Translations under genes and position numbers: made by a program
Origin: Cheilinus undulatus
Lineage: Eukaryota > Chordata > Actinopteri > Labriformes > Labridae
Reading direction: 5' to 3'
Assembly: GCF_018320785.1 (NCBI RefSeq)
Contig: NC_054866.1
Location: forward strand, 40,401,000 to 40,464,999
Length of the DNA stretch: 64,000 nucleotides
Shown: positions 51,422 through 62,689 of the stretch, in pieces
Layout: every line of letters starts with the position of its first letter
How positions within the stretch are numbered: position 1 is the first letter of the stretch
Notes under the pieces: model-generated
The model's database searches: none
What the model saw: only the letters and a program-made list of their open reading frames with translations
Told to the model about the DNA's origin: nothing

Positions 51422-53032
51422 CAGGTATATCTATAAAAAAAAAGGAAAATCACGAAAAAGTTCAATATTTTTTGTCACTCATTTCAGAAAGTAAAACCCA
51501 TATATTATATAGACTCATTACACATCGAGTGAAATATTTCAAGCCTTTATTTTTTGAAATGTTGATGATGATGGCTTACAGATAATGAAAACCCAAAACT
51601 TAGCATCTCAGAAAATTGGAATATTACAAAAGATCAACAAAAAAGGTTATTTTAAACAGACATGTCAGGCCTCTGAAAAGTATGCTCATTTCTATGCACT
51701 CAATACTTGGTCAAGCCTCCTTTTGCATGAATTACTGCATCATTGCGGCGTGGCATGGAGGCGATCAGCCTGTGGCACTGCTCAGGTGTAATGGAAGCCC
51801 AGGTTGCTTTGATAGTGGCCTTCAGGTCATCTGCATTGTTGGGTCTGGTGTCTCTCATCTTTCTCTTGACAATACTCCATAGATTCTCTATGGGGTTCAG
51901 GTCAGGCCAGTTTGCTGGCCAATCAAGCACAGTAACACCATGGTCATTGAACCAGCTTTTGGTACCTTTGGCAGTGTGGGCAGGTGCCGAGTCCTGCTGG
52001 AAAATGAAATCAGCATCACCATAAAGCTTGTCAGCAGAAGGAAGCATGACGTGCTCTAAAATGTCCTGGTAGATGGCTGCGTTGACTGTGAACTTCAGAA
52101 AACACAGTGGACCAACACCAGCAGATGCCATGGCAGCCCAAATCATCACTGACTGTGGAAACTTCACACTGGACTTCATGCAATGTGGATTCTGTGCCTC
52201 TCCACTCTTCCTCCAGTCTCTGGGACCTTAATTTTCAAATGACATGCAAAAATTACTTTCATCTGAAAAGAGGACTTTGGACCACTGAGCAACAGTCCAT
52301 TTCTTTTTCTCCACAGCCAAGGTAAGATGCTTCTGACGTTGTCTCTGGTTCAGGAGTGGCTTGACACGAGGAATGCCACATTTGTAGCCCATGTCTAGGA
52401 TTTGTCTGTGCGTAGTGGCTCTTGATGCGCTGGCTCCAGCCTCAGTCCACTCCTTGTGAAGCTCCCCCAAATTCTTGAATGGATTTTGCTTGACAATCCT
52501 CTCAAGGCTGCGGTTATCCCTGATGCTGGTGCACCTTTTCCTACCACACTTCTTCCTTCCACTCATCTTTCTATGAATATGCTTGAATACAGCACTCTGT
52601 GAACAACCAGCTTCTTTAGCAATGACCTTTTGTGGCTTACCCTCCTTGTGGAGAGTGTCAATGACTGTCTTCTGGACATCTGTCAAGTCTGCAGTCCTTC
52701 CCATGATTGTGTAGCCTACTGACCCAGACTGAGAGACCATTTAAAGGCTCAGGAAACCTTTGCAGGTGTTTGGAGTTAATTAGCTGATTAGGGTGTGACA
52801 CCATGACTTTCCAATATTGAACTTTTTCACAATATTCTAATTTTCTGAGACACTGAATTTTGGGTTTTCATTATCTGTAAGCCATAATCGTCAACATTTC
52901 AAGAAAAAAAAATGCTTAAATATTTCACTCCATGTGTAATGAGTCTATATAATATATGGGTTTCACTTTCTGAAACAAGTGACAAAAAATATTGAACTTT
53001 TTCATGATATTCTATTTTTTTAGATTTACCTG
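51422..53032 (-). mobile_element. Nearly intact Tc1-like transposon, 1611 bp, about 210-bp terminal inverted repeats
   Basis: The ends CAGGTATATCTA and (inverted) CAGGTAAATCTA are bordered by TA (51420-51421 and 53033-53034). The inverted repeats run about 210 bases (51422-51630 and 52822-53032). The right one carries GAAAAAGTTCAATATT twice, at about 52811-52830 and 52984-53005, an IR/DR-type layout. The left outer copy is near 51455. One transposase gene lies between them on the minus strand. Confidence 0.95.
51700..52740 (-). pseudogene. Tc1-family DD34E transposase with one in-frame stop
   Basis: Cut-and-paste transposase. The frame is open from 52740 to 51700 except for one TAA at 52228-52230, which falls between MSFEN and GPRDWRK. 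The probable start is MGRTADLT at 52704. Seen: two N-terminal HTH regions (KVIAKEAGCSQSAVFKHIHR and the GRKKCGRKR-containing second one), first catalytic Asp in VLFSDESNF, second in FIFQQDSAPAHT, and Glu in WPDLNPIENLW (D34E spacing). Without the stop it would have normal Tc1 length, so the copy is young or the stop may be polymorphic. Confidence 0.93.
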
Positions 53033-53034
53033 TA

Positions 53035-53420
53035 ATATTCAACCTGGGCTTCTATAGCACCTCAGCAGTGCCACAGGCTGATCACCTCCATGCCCAGCCG
53101 CATGCTACAGTAATTCATGCAAAAGGAGCCCCATGCAAGTATTGAGTGCTGTACATGCTCAAACTTTTCAGGCGTCCAACATTTCTGTGTTTAAAAACTT
53201 TTTTATTGGTTTCAAGTAATATTTAGATTTTCTGAGATACTGAATTTTTGGTTTTCATTAGCTGTAAGCCATAATAATCAAAATTAAAAGAAATGAACAC
53301 TTGAAATTTATCAGTCCGTGTGTGATGAATCTATAGAATATAGGATTTATTTTTTTGAATACTGATTACTGAAATTAATCATCTTTTTTGATTATAATCT
53401 AATTCATTGAGATGCACCTG
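53035..53420 (+). mobile_element. Half of a related Tc1-like element, opposite orientation
   Basis: The first 80 bases match, in reverse complement, the transposase C-terminal region of the neighbouring element (compare 51726-51805). The segment then runs through a diverged terminal repeat and ends GATGCACCTG followed by TA at 53421. The other half is missing. Confidence 0.8.
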
Positions 53421-53689
53421 TACTCTTAGTTTAAGACAGTACCCTTGTGCAAAAAGGTGGACTTTCAAAATACGACAAAAAGGGGAGACTAATCCAGATT
53501 AACTTCAGAAATTCTGAGATTAGTTGTGAGTTAAAACTGTGGTCATTTGAGCTGCCTGATTCTTATATCAAACTACAATACAGTAGTGGTGGTAAAGCAC
53601 AGCGGCATGGCTAGGGATTTAGGGCCCCTAGAAAGATTATTACACTGGGCCCCCCCTTAACCGGCTAGCCAAGCAACAAATGCTGCCTC

Positions 53690-53721
<32 letters not shown>

Positions 53722-54089
53722 CATTTTAATGTATTTTTGAACCATAACTTCCCCATTTATGAGCATTATTTTTACTATTATTTTTAATTTACTTGCATTG
53801 TTTTGCAGTTCTGGACCACACCATTTGGACATTTTTAAGGGAGGAGCAGGTGCCCCCAGTATTGTATTTTACACTATTTCAGTGATACTCAACGTGGGGC
53901 TCTTGAGCCACATGTGGCTCTTTTGTGATGATTTGTGGCTCTTATGTCTTAATTTGAAATATTATTCCCCAGAAAACCCTAAATAAAGGGAAACTTTGAC
54001 CTTAGAAATTATCCATTGCAAGTTACATTAATCAGTTTGTTTCCCACACTTATAGAGTTGGCTTTAATTGACAACTTTTGAAATTGTCT

Positions 54090-54770
54090 GTATATTTTTA
54101 TTGCCCTTTTTTGCATTTTTTTGCCACTTTAATCAATTTTTTACTGCTTTAAGCCCACTTTTGACACTTCTTTTTGTCCAGTTTTTGACTCTTTTATTCT
54201 GCTTTTTACAGCCCTGTGATTGACTGGCGACCAGTCCAGGGTGTACCCCACCTCTCACCCAATGACAGCTGGGATAGGCTTCAGCCCCCCCTCAACCCCT
54301 AATGGGATAAACGTAAAAGAATGGATGGATCCTGCTTTTTACTATTTGCAATTTTTTCCCTATCTTTGCCACTTTTCACCCATTTAAGCTGCCTTTCGCC
54401 ATTAAATGCCACTTTTTTCCCAAATTTTTGCCACGCTTTGCTGTTTTTTGCCCATTCTCCCACATTTGGCTGCCTTTTGCCTATTTTACACACTTTCCAC
54501 TCATTTTTTGTCGTGTTTTTAGTACTTTTGACCATTTTTGCCACCTGTAACACATTTTTTGTCACTTCTCACCCACATTTTGCCACTTTCTGTCCTTTTG
54601 TGCCACTTTTCTCCCCCATTTTTGTCACTTTTCACCCAGTATTTGGCCTTCTATGCCGATTTTGCCCCTTTTCACCCTTTTTGCTGCTTTTTGACCATTT
54701 TGCCCCCTTTAACTTATTTTTATTGCCACTTTAACCTATTTTTGCCACTTTTTACCACTTAGATCGTGCC
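54090..54770. repeat. Pyrimidine-rich degenerate satellite inside the hAT element
   Basis: Repeats of TTTTGCCACTTTTCACCCAT type, of about 20-odd bases and very irregular, are split by the insertion at about 54215-54331. The open frame across the right part (54321-54734) reflects the lack of purine-rich stops and is not a gene. Confidence 0.8.
54215..54331 (+). mobile_element. L2-type LINE (or SINE with L2-type tail) 3' end fragment
   Basis: It contains CTGGCGACCAGTCCAGGGTG, then AATGACAGCTGGGATAGGCT and a GGATGGAT tail, the conserved 3' end of fish L2-type elements as I recall them. The direct repeats CTGCTTTTTAC on both sides (about 54200 and 54332) mark a target duplication within the satellite. 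Confidence 0.8.
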
Positions 54771-54967
54771 TCTTGCAACGCTGCTCTATTTGATACAAAT
54801 TTCAGTCTGTTGACCAATTCATTTAGTCACTTTTGATTCAAATTATGACACTAAATGCTAAGAAAAGTAAATAAAATCACACTTTTCATTGCTGGCTTCT
54901 CAAGGGCCCCTTCCTACTGTGGGCCCGGGTAATAAGTACCACCCCGTGCTACACCCCTGGTAAAGCA

Positions 54968-56554
54968 ATACACATGGATTACAGCCACAGTGAAAGGGAA
55001 GGTAATTCTGTCTTCACATCTCCTCTCTGCTGAGAGTTTCCCAAAGTGCCCCCTCCTCAATAAACTACATCCTGCTTAAATATCTTTTGAAGCAGCTTCA
55101 TAGTGCCTTTTATACTCATGCAAATAGCATCTTAGGTCCTCCTTCCATGGGGAACATTTTTCTAACTCTGTTTATGTGTTAATGTGAAAACTGAATTTTG
55201 TGCTGGTATGCTTCACATTTACACATGATGCTTGTTGATGCTTGCAATCAAATATCATTACCCACTCGTGCAGCACTAGTGCAGAGGTGCTGATGTGTTT
55301 CATAGGGATGCAATGTATTGTCTACAAAATTCAATGACAACTTTTCTCAATGAAGGATTGTTTTAAAGCCAAGACAAAATACAGCTTGAATTCAGATTCT
55401 TCATGGCATATAACCTCAATAACAGTTATTGACCATGACAGCTGTGATTAGAGTGTCACAAACTGTAGAAGTGAAGGATTCACTTTTATTAAGCAGAATG
55501 AAAAAAAACTCAACAGTGAGGAAGAAAAAATCAGTTACATGAGTGAGAATGCTTTCATATCATTTTGCCGCACTCTTTTTACAGTGTGTTGTTTTTGCAA
55601 CTGTGTCTCTGAAACTGGACTGACTCAGTATTTATCAAAACATTTTAACACTTGTGAGTTGTGGACACCAGAACAATTCACTTAGTTTCTTCTGAGAGTT
55701 CAAATAAACAGAATATTATTCATTTATTGTATGGTATTTATTGTATGCACTTGTGATATACAAGGTTTTGTGACATTGGTACATCTTTCACAGGGAAAGA
55801 GTAAAACGAAGAATTTTGTTGGTGGGGTAGGAAACCCTCATAATTAAACCTCGCCATATTACATTCAGAATGAAACTGAACACACTGTAATGAAAGAAAA
55901 CAAGGAGATTTTTTTCTAGTTTTCTTTTTCAAGGAAAAATGTGAAAACCAACTTCTTGGAGACAATGAACAGGACAAAGTCATATTTTCTGCTAAATGAA
56001 ATATACTTCCTTGTCATTTTCTTATTTGCCATTTAAAATAAAAAAGGTTTAAGTATGAACAAAAATAAACTCAAAGGTAAAAGTTTGATTGTATAGGGAA
56101 ATATATTTTATATTTCAGAATAAATGTGTTGACAAAAACATGAGCCAATTTCATAAAGAGCAGCATTAAAGCTGATATTTTCCCTTTTTAAAGTGTGGCA
56201 TGCTTCACTTTAAAGCTGTCATTACTTCATATTGTCAGTCAAATCTGTGCTCTGACCATGATGAATACCACGGTCATTCTCTCACTTTAGTATCTATTTT
56301 CATCTGTGCTTCATTTTTGTTGTAACAGAGGGGAAAAGCTGCTCCATGTCTTGTTTCTTCACAAGGTGAAACATGAAAATATTTTACTATTATACATTCT
56401 GCATGTATTGTCCTTACAAAGATCTTTGGAGCTAACTTGTACTGCTGGATTTGTCTGTCATCACTGGTTGCTCAGTATTCTTCATTTTAAAAATAAAGCA
56501 TCTTATTCCCCACAAAAAATATCAGATGTTTTATATCAAAAAACAGAGAATGTG
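54968..56554. other. Intergenic, no recognised element
   Basis: AT-rich sequence between the hAT element and the second odorant receptor. No believable reading frame or repeat ends seen. Confidence 0.55.
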
Positions 56555-57495
56555 TCACAGCTTTGATGAGCCCACGCTTCTCCTCAGAAACATTTTAATG
56601 CTCTGCTTGAGTTCTGCAGTTTTCAGTCCGTAGATAATCGGGTCCAAAAATGGGGGGAAAATTATTACTGACACTCCGAGGGCCCTTCTCATAAAAGGCG
56701 ACGCGCTCTCGATGCGGTGAGCGAGGAGTGTGATGAAAGTGTTAAATTCGAGGATCATAAAGATGACTAAATGTGTGCCACACGTCTGAATGGCTTTTCT
56801 CCTGGCGTCTGGTTGACTGTTCATCACACATGTACGTAGGATCTGTGCATAGGTGTACAGTATTATCAGCAACGGCCCACCTTGGAGAAAAGCTATACCA
56901 GCTAATCCATAGTAGTTGTTCACTCTGGTGTCCTCACAGACCAGCTTTAATAAAGACGGATTGTTACAGTACAGGTCTACAATGTGAGTTCTGCAGATTT
57001 TCAAACGTACAAGCAGAAAAATTAAAGTAAAGATCAAAGAGAAATTAATAAACCATGCTGAAATGATAATTTTCACCAAGGTATTTGAACTCATGATGGC
57101 ATTATACCTCAAAGGGCAACATATAGCGATGTATCTGTCATAAGCCATAGCACTCAGGATCAGTAAGTTCCTGTGCCGTAGATATGAATGAGAAGAGCTT
57201 GAATGACACATGCAGGGTATGATATCAGTCTGCTCTTTGTCACGATGCTCACAATGAGCTGAGGAAACAAACTTGTAGCTCCCACCATGTCACTGGTGAC
57301 CAGGTTTAACAGCAGGATAAACATGGGCTTCTGCAGGGATTTAGTCCAAGCGATCGTCATTAATATCAACAAGTTACAGAACATGATAAACAGATATGTT
57401 AAAGTCCCTAACAGAAAGGCTGGGTAAACAGATAGATCAGATAAACCCAGGGTTTCCAGTGTGAGCAATACTACTGAAGAGGCATTTGTGGACAT
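56555..57495 (-). pseudogene. Odorant receptor with a single frameshift
   Basis: The N-terminal part (start 57493-57495, MSTNASSVV...) runs through TM1-TM3 to IHIYGTGTY and then a stop. The next frame continues at once with ILSAMAYDRYIAICCPLRYN and stays open through TM7 (FPPFLDPIIYG) to the TGA at 56555. Loss of one base at about 57161-57164 explains the break, and the length is otherwise normal at about 313 codons. All other hallmarks are kept, including KAIQTCGTHL before TM6. The inactivation is recent, polymorphic, or an assembly error. It is on the same strand as its two neighbours. Confidence 0.9.
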
Positions 57496-58004
57496 GATTG
57501 CACAACACTGTCAAACTTCTGCCAACTTCTGATGGATCACCTTGTAGCTGTAAAATAGAAAAACATCAGAAATGTGATCCCTTAGATGACATACAGTCTA
57601 ACTCTGTGTGTAACCTCTTACCTGGGACAGCTCCCTGCACTCAGCTGCAGCTGTCAGAGGCCATGTAGAAGACTCTGCCTTTTATTAAAGGCCCCCCATA
57701 GACTGTGGAAAGAACTGGAAAAACCCTGTGTGACGTCAGACTTCCATATTGAAATCACAGTCTCAACCAAACTTTGAATCAACCTAATGGCCTGCCCACT
57801 AAGCATGACTTCCTGTCAGCTAGCTAGCTGGCATTTTAGTTGACAGAAATGCAGCCTCTGCCTGTCGAGCTATCTGTCAATCAAATGAGACGCGCCAATC
57901 AGTCCGCAGTGAGTTTTTTCCTAAATATAATCTAAACCATTGAGGTACAAAAAAATTCGCCCTCCGTACAGTGAGAGCACATGCAGACATTAGATGATGA
58001 GACA
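57496..58004. repeat. Intergenic, suspected dispersed fish repeat
   Basis: The stretch from about 57690 (CCCCCCATAGACTGTGG) to 57990 resembles a percomorph dispersed repeat that I recall loosely. I could not define its ends. A LINE fragment starts directly after it. Confidence 0.35.
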
Positions 58005-58508
58005 TGTTTGTTTTTTTGTTTTTTGGGGGGGTTGCTGCTGCATACCGGAAGGACATTAAAACAACTGCCCTTTCCATCCCGCTTTTTAATTCATTTGAAC
58101 TCCCTTGTCCCACTCCTCTGATCATTGCCATCATTTATCGCTCCCCCAAACCAAATCCCAACCCTTTCACAGATTTTCCAGACTTTATAACCCAATTATG
58201 TTCCATCTCATCCTCTGTTCTCCTTCTTGGTGATTTTAATTTCCATAGTGACAATACAACTTCCAAATCTGCCAGTGAATTTCTGGACCTTTTACACTGC
58301 TTCAACTTCACCTAACAAGTCAACTTCCCCACCCACAGCCCCGGACACACACTGGACTTAGTTTGCTCTACTGGCCCCGAAATTCATCATCTCTCAAGTT
58401 TCAACCTCCACATCTCCGACCACCTAGCTATAACCATGGACAGTGAGCTTCCCATCCCCACTCCAAGACAAAAACACATCATATATCATATATCATATAT
58501 CATATCCT
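58005..58508 (+). mobile_element. LINE fragment, APE-type endonuclease domain
   Basis: The frame contains GGVAAAYRKDIKTTAL, LIIAIIYRSPKPNPNPF, LLLGDFNFHSD and, after one in-frame TAA near 58313, HTLDLVCSTG and ISDHLAITMD. These are the GDFN and SDH motifs of APE-type LINE endonucleases. It is truncated on both sides and ends at a short ATATC repeat (58478-58505). Confidence 0.88.
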
Positions 58509-59778
58509 TCAGCCTCCGTCACCAACCACATCACATTAATGGCATTTTTTCCCTCTGACATTACTTTTACTTTTATACTTTAAGTAGTTTTGAAACCAGT
58601 ACTTTTATACTTTAACTTGAGTAAAAAGCTTGAGTTGATACTTCAACTTCTACAGAAGTCTTTTTAAACCCAAGTATCTATACTTCTACCTGAGTAATGA
58701 ATGTGAATACTTTGGACACCTCTGTTTGATTCCAATTATATACCAGCACAAACTTAAGAATTTTATCCTCTATAATGTCAGAATTTTCTTTATCTTAAGC
58801 CAAAAAAAAAAAAAAAAGAAAAAAAAAATCAATCAGAGCGTCATTTTTGGTGACTTTATTTGTTCATAAAAGGCTTTAAAGTCATGAAACACTCAATAAA
58901 AGCATCAAGGTAGGAGGAAGAACTCTGAATATGTTCAGTAGCTCATTACAGTTCATCAGTGATTTATTATACAGAAAAACAGCATGTCACATGATGCAAT
59001 GAGCTACAGTAGCTCAGTCTGTCAGGATGTAAAGGCTGGGAACAGAAGAGATGCCGGTTCCTTTCTAAATCAACCAGAGGTGCCAGGTCACTTCCTGAGT
59101 TCTTGAGGCACTGAACACCGGACTACTAAGGTGCTCTGGTGTGGGCACCAGCCCCTCACTTTGGCATCTCTCCATTAGTGCATGTCAGACTATACATGTA
59201 TTCCAGCCTAAGTGTGTGTGTGTATAGCATGTTCCACAACACAATGTAAAAGTTGAATTTCTCCTTTAAGTTCATTCCCTCTAACTTAGGTTAATAAATG
59301 CTCCTTAGGTTTTTGTATTTCTTAGAGTCTATTATCTTTTCCCCCTAACAGATCCTTTTTTTCCTTTTATTAGACTAAGCTCAATTACTCTTAGTCTATT
59401 TATTAATTTATCAGCCTAATTTATATGTGTGTTTGTTTCAGGCCTTACATACTGTTGCTGTCTGAGTCACTGTGTTTTTATCTGTTTTTATTTACAAGCT
59501 GGGTAAGCTTAAAAAAAATCTTGTTCTTATGTAAAAAAAACCCATTTTTTTAAAATCTGTGACTGCAGTGTATCAAGAGTCTCCTGTCTTGTAAAAAAAT
59601 GCATTTTCATGTAAAATAGGCTTTCTACAAAGTACAGAACTGTTAAAAAATAATTCCAGCTTGTGTTCTTGGACTTTTATGAACATATTTTTGAGAATAA
59701 TGTCCACACAGATTTCTCTTAAAATGGCACACTCTTTTCTTAGTGACAAAAGATTAAAAATGACAAAATTATGCAGAA
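58509..59778. other. Intergenic, no host gene
   Basis: The stretch 58555-58735 (CTTTTATACTTTAAGTAG...) looks like a dispersed fish repeat that I recall loosely. An A-rich tract lies at 58800-58829 and a short GT run at about 59213-59224. Nothing else is recognised. Confidence 0.45.
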
Positions 59779-60717
59779 TTATGCAGAAACTCTACTCTTC
59801 TTTAAGACTGTGAGTAAAGTGTTTCGTATTTCTCTTGTATATAAGCCGTATACAAGCGGATTGAGGAGAGGAGGAACAACAAATATCAGCATGCCCATGA
59901 TCTTCTGCAGGTCAGCCGAAACATTTTTGAACCTGTGAGATAAAATAGTGAACATTCCTACAATCTGAAATATGATGATTATGACCAGCTGAGCCACACA
60001 TGTGTTGACTGCTTTAGCTTTTGCTTCAGACCTCCGTGAAACCACACATGTGATCAGGATCTTCACATATGAAAACACCTGAACAGAGACACTCACAACC
60101 TGCATGACAGCTGTGGTGAACAGTCCTATGATGTTGTTGAGCATCGTGTTTCCACATGTGAGCTTCAGCAGAGAGGGGTTATCGCAGAACACATTCATGA
60201 TGACAGACCTGCAGCGGGGAAGTCTAGTCTGCAGGGAGAACAGTGAAACAATCAGGACAAAGTCAAGACCCCAAACTAGAGACACGATAAAGACGACAAC
60301 TCTGGGGGTCATGATGGAGCTGTAACGTAGCGGCATGCAGATGGCTGCATAACGATCAAAAGACATGGCTGCGAGTATAAACAGAATCCCTCCACCGTAC
60401 ATGTGCAGCAGAAAAGCCTGTAAGACACAGAGAGGATAGAAAACTCTGCTGGACTCAGTAACAATGTCTGACAAGACTTTAGGAAGCATTGCAGAGATCC
60501 CAATCAAATCATTAAGGGGAAGACTGAACAGGATGAAGTACATGGGCTTGTGAAGGTTTTTCTTCACAATGATCAGAGTCAACAAAGTCAGGTTGCAGAA
60601 AATTGCAAAAAAATAGACTGCAATACCAAAAAAGAATATGGGGTACTTTCCTCCAGGTGGGATAGAAAATGGGTCCAGAGTTAACTCAGATCTAAAACCA
60701 AATGATTCATTTTCCAT
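59779..60717 (-). CDS. Odorant receptor, intact, 312 residues (single exon)
   Basis: Seven-transmembrane odorant GPCR. Seen: N-terminal NES sequon, TM2 region LHKPMYFILFSLPLNDLIG, TM3 end MSFDRYAAICMPLRYSSIM (Phe in place of Ala/Ile before the DRY motif), extracellular loop CRSVIMNVFCDNPSLLKLTC, TM6 entry KAVNTCVAQL, and TM7 VPPLLNPLVYG. The start at 60715-60717 gives a normal short N-terminus. It is more similar by eye to the frameshifted receptor at 56555-57495 (shared CDNPSLLKL/CNNPSLLKL loop) than to the one at 49193. All three are on the same strand, as expected for a tandemly expanded cluster. Confidence 0.95.
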   Translation of the reverse strand: MENESFGFRSELTLDPFSIPPGGKYPIFFFGIAVYFFAIFCNLTLLTLIIVKKNLHKPMYFILFSLPLNDLIGISAMLPKVLSDIVTESSRVFYPLCVLQAFLLHMYGGGILFILAAMSFDRYAAICMPLRYSSIMTPRVVVFIVSLVWGLDFVLIVSLFSLQTRLPRCRSVIMNVFCDNPSLLKLTCGNTMLNNIIGLFTTAVMQVVSVSVQVFSYVKILITCVVSRRSEAKAKAVNTCVAQLVIIIIFQIVGMFTILSHRFKNVSADLQKIMGMLIFVVPPLLNPLVYGLYTREIRNTLLTVLKKSRVSA

Positions 60718-62680
60718 GTTTATATCAGTAAATAGTCACAGCAATGCTACAATATCATTTGCTGAGATTGAATCAGCATTCAAGACTAGCAGTTTCCTGT
60801 TATACATCAGCAGAGTAGAGCTGAATGAATGCTGACAGGTATGGGCTGTCCCTGCTTTATTTATGGTGCCTGAGCAGAATCTCAGCTTCATAATGTCACC
60901 TTTACCTCTGGGATTCTGGACGGCTCTGCAAAGACTTATATTATCACAATAACTTTATAAATGAATGAACACTTCACTTGCATGCACAGAACATATAACT
61001 TGTTTCTGAACAAAATGTTTAAAAATGTCCACTAAATATGAACTTATTCCCAGCATATTCAAAACAGAATAAGATGATGCTACTAACTGATAAGAAACAG
61101 CATACAAAATAGGCATGAGATGTAAAACTCAAAAAGAACCCTTTTTAATAATGTTGGTTAGCTAAGGGCTTATCAGTCTTTCAAAGCCAAGGATCACAGC
61201 TAGGAGTCCTGCCCTCAAAATAACTCATACTCTTAGTACACTCCAGAGACCTGTATCAGAAATGTATCGCAATAAAGGTCAGAAATTAAGCATGAAATAA
61301 TATAAAATAGCCTTTGTGGTCATTTACAACTTTTAATCTTATATTTATTGATGTCATTGTCTTTTTTCGTAAAACTTTATTTTCTTTCTCAACACTAAAA
61401 ATGACTTTTTAAGAACTATACCTCTTGTTATTCATTCTTTGCATTGAAGTCTTTTTCTGTCTGTCTTTGTAATTCTTTCCAAAGCAACAGTATTTAATTT
61501 TACCTCCTTAAAATAATAATTTGATATTCAGTCTACAACAACTTTAAACAGAGAAAATGACGTTCATCAAATTTCCACAAAGCACCCCAATCTTCTGCTC
61601 TCAGCACTGTGTAACTTTAGCAGCAGGCTGCATTTATCTCAAGAGATTTTTTTTATAGCACCAGTTCACACACAGCCTTAAGCCAAAAAGAAGCCAGTTA
61701 GCCCAAGACAATCCGGCTGCAGTCTGTTCATCTCTGATAGCAGCTCTAACAGATCGTTCATCTGAGATGCAGTATATTTTACAACAGAAACACATGAAAA
61801 AGTTAGGGTAAGGGTTTGGATACCAAAAATTAAAAGGTGAAAACCTGACCTGCAAAACTTTATTACAAAACATTTAACAAAGACAAGTAAATAGTCTGCT
61901 TTCAGGAAAAAAGCTTGTCCTCCTTGTAAACATTCTAGCAGAAAATGGATCTTGTTTAGCTCCATTAGTTACCTTAGACATAGATAACAGAGATATGTAG
62001 CTACCATAGCTAAAGTAAAGCTCACAAAGCAGCTACGTAAGCTACATATCTACATTATCTATGCAGATGCATTAGTATTGGCTACGTTTGTTAAATCTCA
62101 CATTGCTAAAGCTAACTTGGGGCATTGGCTTCTCTAGTAACATTTGTTACGTAGCTAGCATGTGTTAGCTTTTGCTAAAGCTAACAGAGCTATAGTGAGC
62201 CACCATTTGTGTAACTACTTCTAAAACGGATCTATACATAATATAATCATGGATTAGACCTTTGATATTTTTCTGTTTTATTTATGAAATGTTCCTCAGT
62301 CTGTGATGTTTGCAGTGTGGTTATATGATCAATGTCACTTCCAGACTTTGTTTATGATGAAAGTCGAATTAAAGAAAAACATCTAAAAGTGGAAATTGTT
62401 GTCTCTGATTAAGTAGCGTCACCATGTGTAGAAAGTAATCTAATCAAAGTTATTTCTCAGGCTTTAATACAAGTAAATGCATTTTATGGCAAGAAATTGT
62501 GTTTTCCTTGTTGATCTTAAAGTTAGTCTTTTCTGTTATAAAAAATCCTGCAACTTCTGTCTCAAAAATATTTAGATCCTGGCTAAAACCAGTTTGGTCT
62601 AAAACTACAGTTTATGCAGGAGACAAAATTAAGCACAACATCTTAATTGTCATCTCATCATCTTATTATCACTGGACAAA
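60718..62680. other. Intergenic, upstream of the third odorant receptor
   Basis: No gene seen. The segment at about 61980-62200 is rich in AGCTA/GCTAA words, and with the part from 61620 it may be an old repeat. I cannot name it. Confidence 0.4.
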
Positions 62681-62689
62681 CTGCTGGCT

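Larger units (their letters stand above)
53600..54959. mobile_element. Non-autonomous hAT element, 1360 bp, carrying a tandem array
   Basis: The flanks are a perfect 8-bp duplication GTAAAGCA (53592-53599 and 54960-54967). The ends are CAGCGGCATGGC and (inverted) CAGGGGTGTAGC, with GGGCCC motifs inside both. The interior is mainly a pyrimidine-rich array, with a LINE-tail insertion and a T run at about 53689-53710. Confidence 0.85.

Noticed and set aside
54321-54734. 137-codon open frame on the plus strand
   Set aside because: It is composed almost only of Phe, Leu, Pro, Ser and Cys because it crosses the pyrimidine-rich satellite. There are no protein features and it starts inside the LINE-type tail.
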